From Mycobacterium sp. ST-F2 (lineage in GTDB: Bacteria; Actinomycetota; Actinomycetes; Mycobacteriales; Mycobacteriaceae), in assembly GCF_001905655.1 (NCBI RefSeq), contig NZ_JMHT01000029.1, positions 1-64,000 on the forward strand: a DNA stretch of 64,000 nucleotides, in the 5' to 3' direction. Below the pieces are notes generated by a model. The model did no database searches. It saw only the letters and a program-made list of their open reading frames with translations, and was not told where the DNA came from. The position numbers and the translations under genes are program-made. Positions 27,210-35,624 of the stretch are shown piece after piece. Each line of letters starts with the position of its first letter. Positions within the stretch are counted from its first letter, which is position 1.

Positions 27210-28400
27210 ATGGCTCAACGTGAATGGGTCGAGAAGGACTTCTACAAGGAACTCGGCGTCACCTCTGACGCCACGAAGGATGAGATCAAGCGCGCCGCGC
27301 GCAAGGTGCTGGCCGACAACCATCCGGACCGCAACCCGAACAACCCGGCAGCCGAGGACCGCTACAAAGCAGCGACCGAGGCCAAGGAAGTTCTGACCGA
27401 CGACGCCAAGCGTGCCGAATACGACGAAACCCGGCGGCTTTTCGCCAACGGTGGATTCGGCCGACGGTTCGGTGGCGGCGGAGGCGGTGGCGGCTTCGGA
27501 GGTTTCGGCGGCGATTCGTCGGAGTTCAACCTGGGCGACCTGTTCGACCAGGCGGGGCAGACCGGCGGCGCCAACATCGGTGACCTGTTCGGCGGCCTGT
27601 TCGGTCGGGGTGCGCAGCAGCCGCGTCCCAGCCGTCCGCGCCGCGGCAACGACCTGGAAACCGAAACCGAGCTGAGCTTCCTGGAAGCGACAAAGGGCGT
27701 GGCGATGCCGCTGCGCCTGACCAGCCCGGCACCTTGCACCAACTGCCACGGCAGTGGCGCGCGTCCGGGGACCAGCCCCAAGGTCTGTCCCAACTGCAAC
27801 GGTGCCGGCGTCATCAACCGCAACCAGGGTGCGTTCGGCTTCTCGGAGCCGTGCACCGATTGCCGCGGGACCGGCTCGATCATCGAGCACCCCTGCGACG
27901 AGTGCAAAGGCACCGGCGTCTCCACCCGGACGCGCACCATCAATGTGCGCATCCCTCCGGGTGTCACCGACGGTCAGCGCATCCGGCTGGCCGGGCAAGG
28001 CGAAGCAGGTCTGCGCGGGGCGCCCTCGGGCGACCTGTACGTCACGGTGCACGTCCGTCCCGACAAGGTGTTCGGGCGCGACGGCGACGACCTGACCGTC
28101 ACCGTTCCGGTGAGCTTCCACGAATTGGCATTGGGAACAACGCTTTCCGTGCCGACGCTGGAAGGCAAGGTCGGGGTCCGGGTGCCCAAGGGCACGTCCG
28201 ACGGCCGGATCCTGCGCGTGCGTGGGCGCGGTGTGCCCAAGCGCGGCGCCGCCGGGGGCCACGGCGACCTGCTGGTGACCGTGAAGGTTGCCGTGCCGCC
28301 GAACCTCGAAGGTGAAGCGGCCGAGGCCTTGGAGGCGTACGCAAAAGCGGAGCGCGCCAGTGGATTTGATCCGCGGGCGGGTTGGGCCGGGTCGCTATGA
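27210..28400 (+). CDS. dnaJ1: chaperone DnaJ1
   Basis: 396 residues from ATG 27210, with GAGGAGGTGA upstream. J domain with the HPD motif (NHPDRNPN, about residues 32-39), Gly/Phe-rich linker (FGGGGGGGGFGGFGG), four CxxCxGxG zinc-finger repeats (CTNCHGSG, CPNCNGAG, CTDCRGTG, CDECKGTG) and two C-terminal beta domains. Delivers substrates to DnaK and triggers ATP hydrolysis. The stop overlaps the hspR ATG (ATGA). Confidence 0.97.
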   Translation: MAQREWVEKDFYKELGVTSDATKDEIKRAARKVLADNHPDRNPNNPAAEDRYKAATEAKEVLTDDAKRAEYDETRRLFANGGFGRRFGGGGGGGGFGGFGGDSSEFNLGDLFDQAGQTGGANIGDLFGGLFGRGAQQPRPSRPRRGNDLETETELSFLEATKGVAMPLRLTSPAPCTNCHGSGARPGTSPKVCPNCNGAGVINRNQGAFGFSEPCTDCRGTGSIIEHPCDECKGTGVSTRTRTINVRIPPGVTDGQRIRLAGQGEAGLRGAPSGDLYVTVHVRPDKVFGRDGDDLTVTVPVSFHELALGTTLSVPTLEGKVGVRVPKGTSDGRILRVRGRGVPKRGAAGGHGDLLVTVKVAVPPNLEGEAAEALEAYAKAERASGFDPRAGWAGSL

Positions 28401-28771
28401 GTGCCCGGCGTAAGACTGAGGAAGCCCGTACCTTCCTGATTTCGGTGGCCGCCGAGCTGGCCGGTATGCACGCACAGACGTTGCGGACATACGACCGGCT
28501 CGGCCTGGTCAGCCCCCAGCGCACCTCGGGCGGCGGTCGACGTTATTCGCAGCACGACGTCGACCTGCTGCGCGAGGTGCAGCGGCTGTCCCAGGACGAG
28601 GGCGTCAACCTCGCCGGCATCAAGCGCATCATCGAGCTGACCAATCAGGTCGAGGCGCTGCAGGCCCGCCTCACCGAGGTGACCGCCGAACTCGAACGCG
28701 TCCGCAAGCCCAGCACCGCTCTGGTGCTGTGGGAACCGCGGCGACGGGGCGGTAGTTCGCCGCGGGGGTAA
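28397..28771 (+). CDS. hspR: heat-shock repressor HspR
   Basis: 124 residues of the MerR family. The N-terminal winged HTH (AAELAGMHAQTLRTYDRLGLVSPQRTSGGGRRYS) is written in pieces as AAELAGMHAQTLRTYDRLG and SPQRTSGGGRRYS; it is followed by a coiled coil and a short basic tail. It represses the dnaK operon and clpB by binding HAIR sites, of which three are visible in the window (24580, 24635, 38205). Start overlaps the dnaJ1 stop. Confidence 0.96.
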   Translation: MSARRKTEEARTFLISVAAELAGMHAQTLRTYDRLGLVSPQRTSGGGRRYSQHDVDLLREVQRLSQDEGVNLAGIKRIIELTNQVEALQARLTEVTAELERVRKPSTALVLWEPRRRGGSSPRG

Positions 28772-28787
28772 GAACCTTCGCGATCGC

Positions 28788-31130
28788 CTACGCCTGGACG
28801 CCGCCGAGCACAGGGTTCGTGGCGTCCTGGCAGATCGACGAAATGTGTTGCCAGTAAATCCAATCCGACATCGCCTCCCGCTGCGCAGCCACATGCGGGG
28901 CGGTGTACGCCTTGTATAGCTCGACGTTCTGCATGTGGTCGGCGTAGGCGATCAACTTGGTCAGATGATCGACCGGGCCACTGGTGCCAGTGGTCCGCAT
29001 CAGCGGCTGGATGGCACCCATCCACAGCCTCATCGCCTGCTTGGGATCTGGCGGAGCCTCCTGTACCGGCCGCGGGGGCAGCGCCTCGTACAGCGTGACA
29101 TCAGACCATTCCTCAAGGCGCGCAGCCGCTTCCGGAGCGATCACCTGCAGCCGCGAACGGCCCTGCATCGTGCCATCGGCCGGAATGTCATCAGGGGCCA
29201 ACTCTTCGACATGGGTGCTCGATTTGTACGGCTTGACCTCTTCAGGCGTGCCGATGATCGCGCGCAGCGTCTTGTTGTGGAACTGTGCCCAGCCCTGTAG
29301 CGCCAGGAACGGGAAATTCACCCAGCGCCCGCGCTCAGCCGGAGGGATCGCCTCGTCGGCACTGACCAACGTCACCTGGCCCGGCAGTTTCACCCCTTCT
29401 GGGATGTATCCGATGCCGTAGGAGTTGGCGGCAAGAATCTGGCCCTCAGATGTGACGCCGACTGCCCACACGAACTGGTAGCTGGCGAGTGGGACGGATG
29501 GCGGCGCGTGCAAGGCGGCGGAGATTCGCCGCGCGATCTCGATGTCCGCGTCGGTGTTTCCTGCCGACTTCCGCTGCAGCAGACCAGCTTTGGCGGCAGC
29601 GGCCATCGCGTCGCGCTCCGCTCGGGCCGGGCTGACCGGGATCGGCGCGGCCGCGGCAGCAGCCTGCTGGTTGTTCGTGCCAGCGGCGGCGACGCCCGGG
29701 CCTGCAGGTCCGACGGGCTGCCCGGGTTGTGCGACCGGTGCTGCCGGAGACGGGGTCGGGGCAGGGCCCAGTGGTGCTGCCGGCGCAGCCGGGGCCGCAG
29801 CTGCCGGGCCACCACCGACGGGACCGCTGCTGCCTGCTGATGACGCGGCACTCACCGGAGCTGCACCTGTCCCGGTTGTGCCGCCGGCGGCGCCGGTCGG
29901 AGTCGGAGTGGCCGGGTTCGGCGTGGTGGGCTGTGCCGTCGCCGGTTGAGCGGCACCCAGCGGCTGCGGAGCGTTGCTCGCTGCGTTCTGCAAACCCTGG
30001 CCGAACTGCTGTAGGCCCTGCTGTAGCGGGTTCTTCGGGCCACCGCCTGGTTGCTGTGCTCCGGCACCCTGTCCAGTCGGGTTACCCGACTGCTGCGCAC
30101 CGGAACCGCTGCCGGTTCCGCTCAGGCCGCTGGCAGAACTGCTGCTTCCACTGGTCGCGCTTGTGGACGATGGGGCACCGCCAGCAGACGTGGAGCCCGT
30201 CGACCTGGGCCCCGATGCCGCTGGTGTGATCGATGCAGCGGGGGCACCGCCCGGGCCCGCCCCGCCGGGAACGGCGGTCGCGGCAGGATCGGCCGGAGCC
30301 GCCTGCTTCGCGGGCTGCGCAGCAGGTGCGCCAGCTGGTCCGAGTTGGTTACTAGATGCTGGGTTGGCTGGGGTCGGTGGCTGCTGGGTTGTAGGTGCAG
30401 CCGCGGGGGCTCCGACCTCTCCCCGAGAATTTTGCTGGTTAGCTGCGGAGTTTGACCCACCTACAGTATTCGGTGTCTGTCCAGTCGGTAACGCAACCGG
30501 AGCTCCCGCTGGTCCGCGGCCGCTACTATCGGGCTTCGATTCTCCTGGTGCGCTCGCGGGAGGTGGCGGAGCGGCTCCGATTGTCGGCGGTGGTGTCGGC
30601 AGTCCATTGGTGACTAGTTCGTGCTCGCTAATGCGTGGGTGGTATGTGGACGGAGATTCAACGCCGCCTGCTGCGCGTTCTACCACTCCGAGGTTCTTGT
30701 TGTAGCATTCAACCTTTCGATTGTGTACCAGTGTTGAATAGTCTGGGTCGTCTTTTGCTATCTTGCTGATAGCGTCTTTGGCTGCATTTACATTGTTGAT
30801 TATCTCGATTTTGGCGTTTGTAATGACGTTGTGCATGTGGTCATTCCAATTTGCGGACAATGTCAGCCAAAGACGCATATCGATAAATGATCTAACGGCG
30901 GATAATCCCTTATCGTGTGCCGCGCCAGCGGCGCCGCCGACCCAGTATCCGCCACCGTTTTTGAATGTGTCGTTGACTTCATTTCCCCAAGGTATGGCGG
31001 CGCGGCTTACGAGGCGCTGTAGGGCGTCCGTGCATGCTTGAGCAACCTCGCGAAACTTGGTTTCATCTGCGTTTGGCCATGCCCCAGGTTCGAGCATGTC
31101 GTCCGCGTCTCCAGGTTTCTGCAAGCCCAC
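28788..31130 (-). CDS. EspK-like ESX secretion-associated protein
   Basis: 780 residues from GTG 31130, whose G is shared with the stop TAG of the preceding gene; an in-frame TTG at 31154 would add eight residues. N-terminal region (1-150) is WXG100/PE-PPE-like helical, with WPNADETKFREVAQ and a WVG turn in GGGYWVGGAAGAAHDKG. The middle (about 180-500) is Ala/Pro/Gly/Ser-rich. The C-terminal domain (FVWAVGVTSEGQILAANSY, IPEGVKLPGQV, DWIYWQHI) follows M. tuberculosis EspK block by block. EspK is a cytosolic factor of ESX-1 that handles EspB. Here it lies outside any visible ESX core. Codons at the 5' end are AT-rich. Confidence 0.85.
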   Translation of the reverse strand: MGLQKPGDADDMLEPGAWPNADETKFREVAQACTDALQRLVSRAAIPWGNEVNDTFKNGGGYWVGGAAGAAHDKGLSAVRSFIDMRLWLTLSANWNDHMHNVITNAKIEIINNVNAAKDAISKIAKDDPDYSTLVHNRKVECYNKNLGVVERAAGGVESPSTYHPRISEHELVTNGLPTPPPTIGAAPPPPASAPGESKPDSSGRGPAGAPVALPTGQTPNTVGGSNSAANQQNSRGEVGAPAAAPTTQQPPTPANPASSNQLGPAGAPAAQPAKQAAPADPAATAVPGGAGPGGAPAASITPAASGPRSTGSTSAGGAPSSTSATSGSSSSASGLSGTGSGSGAQQSGNPTGQGAGAQQPGGGPKNPLQQGLQQFGQGLQNAASNAPQPLGAAQPATAQPTTPNPATPTPTGAAGGTTGTGAAPVSAASSAGSSGPVGGGPAAAAPAAPAAPLGPAPTPSPAAPVAQPGQPVGPAGPGVAAAGTNNQQAAAAAAPIPVSPARAERDAMAAAAKAGLLQRKSAGNTDADIEIARRISAALHAPPSVPLASYQFVWAVGVTSEGQILAANSYGIGYIPEGVKLPGQVTLVSADEAIPPAERGRWVNFPFLALQGWAQFHNKTLRAIIGTPEEVKPYKSSTHVEELAPDDIPADGTMQGRSRLQVIAPEAAARLEEWSDVTLYEALPPRPVQEAPPDPKQAMRLWMGAIQPLMRTTGTSGPVDHLTKLIAYADHMQNVELYKAYTAPHVAAQREAMSDWIYWQHISSICQDATNPVLGGVQA

Positions 31131-32278
31131 TAGTTCCCACCGCCTGTTTTGCAAGCGCCAGAAATAATCCCGGGAGCGTATCGAAGTACGTCGTAAAGGT
31201 GTTCATCGGGTTGGGTGTATGTAGGCAAGGCTTCAATGAATGCAGACCCGTATTGTGCTGCGAGTGTTGCAAAGTCTTGGATCGACGGGTTCTGAGCCCT
31301 CGCTCCGAGGCGGCTAATCGAATTCGTAAATTCCTTCATGGGTGCAACTATGGCCTCATTGACTGCCCTGAGGTCCGGCGTCCAGCTGCTGGCTGGGATA
31401 TTTGGATCAATTTTGAACCACGCAGAAATTGCGGGATCTGTGTTGAAATCGTTCAGTGCGCTAATCCAAGGCTCGCAAATAGCGTCGCCACTTTTCATGA
31501 AGCGTTGCGGACTTGCGGGATCTCCGACAGTGGTAGTCCGTGCAGGAGGTTCTGCCGCTGGGATCAAGGGGCCGCGCGCCGCCGCAGATCCGAACGAGAT
31601 TGACTGACATACTCCAAGTATCGTCGCCCCGATACTGTTCACTGTGAGAGCGATATTATTATCGTCGGGAGTATACGACTCGATTTTGGCGGCGTAGGCG
31701 CGTGCGTAGGCTCGAAATTGTTCGAAGAGCTCACGCATTACTCGATGCGTGGTTAGTTTAATTAGTGGAATGGATTGATTGGCGGCATTCTCCATTGCTC
31801 GAGCAACAGCCTGATACTGATCTCGAATATCCGGTGTCCATGAGGATGCAGGCAGAGATGGGTCGCGCTTGTCCCATCCATTCTTTTCTATGTTCGCCAA
31901 CGTGTCATTAATCGGACCCCACGGCGCACACGACGGATCTTCGGTTATCACCGAAACCGGCCCAGTGTCGTTCGCGCTGGCGATGTCGGATTTCGCACCC
32001 GACGTCGACGTACCGCCGCCGCCATTGTCGGAGCCCTTACCGCCAGCGCATGACACTGCGACCACGGCCGTCACCGCGATGACGGCGATCAACGCGATCG
32101 CACCGAGGATCCACTTCACCGGACCCTTCTTCTGCGGCGCGGGCGTCGGACTCGGCCACTGCTGTTGCGGGTTCCACTGACCCTGCGGACCCGGCTGTCC
32201 ACCGGGGTAGCCCTGCCAGTTCCCGGGCTGCTGCGGGGGCTGGCCGCCCCACGGGCCGGACGGCGGTGGCTGGGTCAC
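31130..32278 (-). CDS. single-pass membrane protein with duplicated Cys-bounded domain
   Basis: 382 residues; GTG 32278 overlaps the EspJ-like stop (GTGA). A Pro/Gln/Gly-rich cytoplasmic N-terminus (1-50), one membrane segment (about 55-77) and an extracytoplasmic part made of two related domains, each starting with Cys-x-PW, containing DPxxPASSWTPDxR, and ending in a Cys (about 117-232 and 268-376). The DNA is markedly AT-richer than its neighbours. No known domain name comes to mind. Coupling on both sides to EspJ-like and EspK-like genes suggests it works with these secreted substrates at the membrane or cell wall. Confidence 0.75.
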   Translation of the reverse strand: MTQPPPSGPWGGQPPQQPGNWQGYPGGQPGPQGQWNPQQQWPSPTPAPQKKGPVKWILGAIALIAVIAVTAVVAVSCAGGKGSDNGGGGTSTSGAKSDIASANDTGPVSVITEDPSCAPWGPINDTLANIEKNGWDKRDPSLPASSWTPDIRDQYQAVARAMENAANQSIPLIKLTTHRVMRELFEQFRAYARAYAAKIESYTPDDNNIALTVNSIGATILGVCQSISFGSAAARGPLIPAAEPPARTTTVGDPASPQRFMKSGDAICEPWISALNDFNTDPAISAWFKIDPNIPASSWTPDLRAVNEAIVAPMKEFTNSISRLGARAQNPSIQDFATLAAQYGSAFIEALPTYTQPDEHLYDVLRYAPGIISGACKTGGGN

Positions 32279-33111
32279 AGTTGTTCCTCCACATTGGGTC
32301 GGGTCGGTGCGGCATGCCGTGGTCCGGACGACGGCGGCACGGGGGCGGTGCCGGAACCATGGACCGGCGCGGCAGCATGCTTGGGCTCGACAGGAGCCTT
32401 GGGATGCTCTTTCTCCGGTTGTGCCTGCGGTTTTTGCTCTGCTGCCGACTTCTTCTCGTCGTCGGCTTTCTTTTCTTCAGCAGCCTTCTTCTCGGCATCC
32501 TCAGGCTTGTCCTTGTCGGACTCGCCCTTCTTGCCGGCCATCTGGCCGATCTGCTGACCCACTTGCTGAGCAATCTGCATAGCGGCTTGTGGAACGGCGC
32601 CGGCCGCTTGGGCCATCTGCATCGGCATCTGCAGCATCTGGCCGCCCATTTGGCCGAGTTGGCTCAGCTGGCTCATCGGATCCCCGCCGGCGCCGGGCGC
32701 ACCGCCTGCACCTGCAGGGGTCGCGCCAGCTTTGGCTGAATTGGCAGCACCGGCGGCCGAACCGCCTCCGCCGCCCGGTACACCACCGCCACCGCCAGAG
32801 CCTTGACCAGCCGGATCGTCGAGCTTTGCCTTCAGCACAGCTGCCGCCGCGTTCTGATCCGTTGTGGCATACGTGGACGCAGCTTCGCTGATGTTCGCCG
32901 CGTAGCCGGCAGTCTCTGTTTTCAGTTTCGGCAGGCCAGTCCTGATGGGCTCGGCGAATTTGGGAGCGTTCCTGGCCGCCGCTGAACTCAGCTGGTCTGT
33001 AGCGGGCGGAAAGTAGAAATCCGGCGGCGGCGGCACGGCATCGGACGCCGCCTGAAAAACCTGACCTGCCGCGGCAATCTGAGCCGTATCAACCTTCAAC
33101 GTGGGCGTCAT
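32275..33111 (-). CDS. EspJ-like type VII secretion substrate
   Basis: 278 residues (M. tuberculosis EspJ has 280). N-terminus TPTLKVDTAQIAAAGQVF and the helical hairpin ending STYATTDQNAAAAV carry the YxxxD type VII export signal (Tyr81 to Asp85). Then a Gly/Ala linker, a Met/Gln-rich helix (QLGQMGGQMLQMPMQMAQA) and a Lys/Glu/Pro-rich tail. Its stop overlaps the start of the membrane protein gene. EspJ is secreted by ESX-1 in pathogenic mycobacteria; its function is unknown. Confidence 0.82.
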   Translation of the reverse strand: MTPTLKVDTAQIAAAGQVFQAASDAVPPPPDFYFPPATDQLSSAAARNAPKFAEPIRTGLPKLKTETAGYAANISEAASTYATTDQNAAAAVLKAKLDDPAGQGSGGGGGVPGGGGGSAAGAANSAKAGATPAGAGGAPGAGGDPMSQLSQLGQMGGQMLQMPMQMAQAAGAVPQAAMQIAQQVGQQIGQMAGKKGESDKDKPEDAEKKAAEEKKADDEKKSAAEQKPQAQPEKEHPKAPVEPKHAAAPVHGSGTAPVPPSSGPRHAAPTRPNVEEQL

Positions 33112-33186
33112 CGGATGCCCGCCTGACGGTGCGCCGCCCCTTGCGACCGGTGACTACTCGACACCGAATTCCCCTCCCTGCGTCGA

Positions 33187-33477
33187 TCAGCCGAACTTGC
33201 CCTTGAGCTTCCCCTCGGCAGATTCCATCGAATCATGGCCGTCCTGGATGGCATCGATCAGCTTGTTCAGTGCTTCAAGCGCATCGTCGGCCTTCTCGCC
33301 CCATGACTGCTCGGCAGCTTGCCAGCCCTCACGCGCGGTGCCGTGCCAGGCGTCGTTGGTGACCATCTGGATCCGGGCACGCTCCTCGACGAGGACGTCG
33401 TTCAACCGCTTGTGCTCATCCTTGAGCGCACCGATCGTGTGCTCGATCTCGGCGAAGTTCCATTCCTGCTCTGTCAT
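33187..33477 (-). CDS. EsxA-like WXG100 protein
   Basis: 96 residues, the standard WXG100 length, with the WHG turn at residues 44-46 between two predicted amphipathic helices. No C-terminal YxxxD, which its partner carries. The gene lies nine bases after the EsxB-like gene, the usual layout for a heterodimer exported together. It is more charged than classical EsxA (many Glu/Lys/Asp) and does not match any of the M. tuberculosis Esx proteins I can recall closely. Confidence 0.88.
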   Translation of the reverse strand: MTEQEWNFAEIEHTIGALKDEHKRLNDVLVEERARIQMVTNDAWHGTAREGWQAAEQSWGEKADDALEALNKLIDAIQDGHDSMESAEGKLKGKFG

Positions 33478-33486
33478 CGCTGCCCC

Positions 33487-33789
33487 CTACAGATGCATCG
33501 CTTGGGTCAGGCCCGCGGCCGCATTGGCGTCGGTCGAGTCGTACGCGGCCACCGCGGACTGCAGCTTCTCGGTGATCGACTGCTGCTCGTTGCGCAACGC
33601 GGCCATGGCGTTCTTATAGCTCGTCAAGGCAGCCTTGACGGCCTTGCCGGTCTCGCCCTTCAGAGCCCCGTCGAATGACTGAGTTGCATTTTCGACCTTC
33701 GTTTGGTGCTCCTGGAGGTGACGTATCGTCTCCTCGAGCTTTGCGACCTGATGCCGCAACATCTGTGTATCGACCTTGACTACGTCCAT
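33487..33789 (-). CDS. EsxB-like WXG100-family protein with YxxxD export signal
   Basis: 100 residues, two-helix WXG100 fold. The central turn reads FDG (39-41) instead of WXG, and the C-terminal helix carries YDSTD (83-87), matching the YxxxD/E signal recognised by the ESX ATPase. First gene of the five-gene cassette, with a purine-rich GAAGGGGGG ribosome site. The lost Trp is seen in some CFP-10-type partners and does not by itself indicate decay. Confidence 0.88.
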   Translation of the reverse strand: MDVVKVDTQMLRHQVAKLEETIRHLQEHQTKVENATQSFDGALKGETGKAVKAALTSYKNAMAALRNEQQSITEKLQSAVAAYDSTDANAAAGLTQAMHL

Positions 33790-33905
33790 GCCGCCCCCCT
33801 TCGCGCAACAACCCCCGGCCGATTTTACGCCCGGGGAGTTATCAGTCGTCCCAGCAAGGATACTGGGCCTAGAGCGGGGGTACCTGCACCAAAAAGTCGG
33901 AGGGC

Positions 33906-34673
33906 TTACTGTGGCGCAGCTCCGTTGACAGTGGCGTTGACCGGGGCAGATTCGCTGACTTTGGCGCGCAACAGCTCCCGCAACTCGGCGATCTCACTCC
34001 GCAGTTCGACGATGTGTGCCGTGGTCACGGCATCGTGCTTTTCGTCTTCGACCGACACACTCTGCACGATCCAGGACGCGATGGTTGCTGTGATCGAACC
34101 GACCAGGCTGATCCCGCCGATCATCAAGAGCGCGGCGAAGACTCGACCGGTCGTGGTGACGGGGTACATGTCGCCGTAGCCGACCGTGGTGATCGTCGTC
34201 ATCGCCCACCACAGCGCCTGCCCGAAAGTGGTGATGTGGGCGTCCGGCGCGCCGCGCTCGGCTTCCAGTACCGCGAGCGCCCCGACGTACACCAGCAGCA
34301 CAGCGCCGGAAATGGTGTAGACGATCACCTTGCCACGGATGGCGTTGCCGATGGCCTTCTGCAGGGCGCCGACCAGCACGACCAGGCGAAGCAGACGCAG
34401 CGGCCGCAACAATGGCAGCAGCACGATCGCCAGGTCGACCAAGTGGCGGAAGAACCACTGCTTGCGGTCGGGGGCCAGGTAGAGCCGGGCCAAGTAGTCG
34501 GCGGTGAACACCGCCCACGCCAGCCAGGTCACCAGGGTCAGCAGCCGCGCGACGAGGCCGTGCGGCTGGACGAGAACCTCGATGCTGTACGCAGCCAGGA
34601 ACAGGGCAGCCACGGCCGCCAACGGCCACTCCGCACGGTGTTCCCACCTGTCGAGGCGGTCTTGCGTATCCAC
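33906..34673 (-). CDS. voltage-gated-like potassium channel
   Basis: 255 residues from GTG 34673 (no strong ribosome site; start uncertain). Six predicted membrane segments: S1-S2 from residue 17, an S4-like helix with regularly spaced Arg (RPLRLLRLVVLV), the pore helix and selectivity filter TTVGYGD, and S6. A C-terminal coiled coil (VTTAHIVELRSEIAELRELL) probably assembles the tetramer. Resembles KvAP-type and other bacterial Kv channels, which set membrane potential and potassium flux. Confidence 0.88.
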   Translation of the reverse strand: MDTQDRLDRWEHRAEWPLAAVAALFLAAYSIEVLVQPHGLVARLLTLVTWLAWAVFTADYLARLYLAPDRKQWFFRHLVDLAIVLLPLLRPLRLLRLVVLVGALQKAIGNAIRGKVIVYTISGAVLLVYVGALAVLEAERGAPDAHITTFGQALWWAMTTITTVGYGDMYPVTTTGRVFAALLMIGGISLVGSITATIASWIVQSVSVEDEKHDAVTTAHIVELRSEIAELRELLRAKVSESAPVNATVNGAAPQ

Positions 34674-34710
34674 GTCAGAAAGTGTGCGGCACCAGTGGCG
34701 ATTTCGGAAC

Positions 34711-35610
34711 TCAGTTGACGGCGATCGAGAACCGCGCTGTCGCTGGTCGGCCCGGGAAAGCGAGGTGGTAGCCGCCGCGGCGCAGCGCGTCGGTGGGCGC
34801 GGCCATGGGCTCGATGGCCACCAGTGCGTCGCCGGGTGGCGCGAACAGTTGCGCGGCGGGGTAACCGGTCTCGAAGGTGACGGTGATCCGGTGGTCGCCG
34901 CCGCGGAGGATGAACTGCGCGCCGTCTGGTACCTGGTCGAAACCGTCGTCGTAGGCGGTGTCGCCGAGCGGCGCGGACTGCGCCGGCCAAGCCTCAACCG
35001 CACCCGAAGGCAACCCATGTTCGTCAGTCGGCAGATGCCGTAGCGCCGGCGTCTCCAGCACCCAATCCTGCCGCGGCACACCGGGAATGGTGAAGTACGG
35101 GTGATAGCCAGAGCACAGCGGCACCGAGGCGGACCCAGAAGGCCGAACAACAGTCTCGACCGTGAGAACACGGCCCACCAAACTGACCCGCTGCGTCAGC
35201 ACATGTGGGAACGGGAACGACGCCAACAACCCGGGCCTGCTGAAATCGACTGCGGCGGCAAGGGAATTCGAGGTCTGCTCAGTGACAAGCCAACCCGGAT
35301 AAGCCGCGAGAACGCCGTGCATCGGCGAGCCGTGAGCATCGACGCGCACGCCACCGGACCCTGGCGACAACGTGACCAGACCACCGTCGACGTCATAGGT
35401 GTTGCCGCCCAACCGGTTCGCCCACGGGTACAACAGCGGGATGCCCATGGTTTTGGCGTTCGTCAGGTAGGCATCGAGGCCGCGGCGCTGGCCGAGGAAC
35501 TCAAGGTCGCCATCGGCAAAGGACGTCCCGATCATGCCGGCCGCGGGGACGAAAGTCGCCGTCATCGTGGACTCGGGGTCGCGCAAGACGACGGTGTCGA
35601 GTTCGGCCAT
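34711..35610 (-). CDS. aldose 1-epimerase family protein
   Basis: 299 residues from ATG 35610 with GGAGG upstream. Galactose-mutarotase fold: NRLGGNTY near the N-terminus, catalytic-type His in SPMHGVL and GYHPYF, and the C-terminal acid in VAIEPMAAPTDAL. Interconverts anomers of hexoses or acts on hexose-phosphate (YeaD-type); the sugar cannot be assigned. It lies 14 bases after the globin-FAD gene and is probably cotranscribed. Confidence 0.88.
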   Translation of the reverse strand: MAELDTVVLRDPESTMTATFVPAAGMIGTSFADGDLEFLGQRRGLDAYLTNAKTMGIPLLYPWANRLGGNTYDVDGGLVTLSPGSGGVRVDAHGSPMHGVLAAYPGWLVTEQTSNSLAAAVDFSRPGLLASFPFPHVLTQRVSLVGRVLTVETVVRPSGSASVPLCSGYHPYFTIPGVPRQDWVLETPALRHLPTDEHGLPSGAVEAWPAQSAPLGDTAYDDGFDQVPDGAQFILRGGDHRITVTFETGYPAAQLFAPPGDALVAIEPMAAPTDALRRGGYHLAFPGRPATARFSIAVN

Positions 35611-35624
35611 CGGTTCCTCCAGTG

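Noticed and set aside
31034..31603. Plus-strand frame in the AT-rich part of the ESX cassette
   Set aside because: It crosses two genes that overlap by coupling and show a clear protein pattern on the minus strand; no ribosome site.
33487..33789. EsxB-like gene as a decayed WXG100 gene because it lacks the Trp
   Set aside because: The YxxxD signal, normal length, helical pattern and adjacency to a WXG partner all point to an intact protein.
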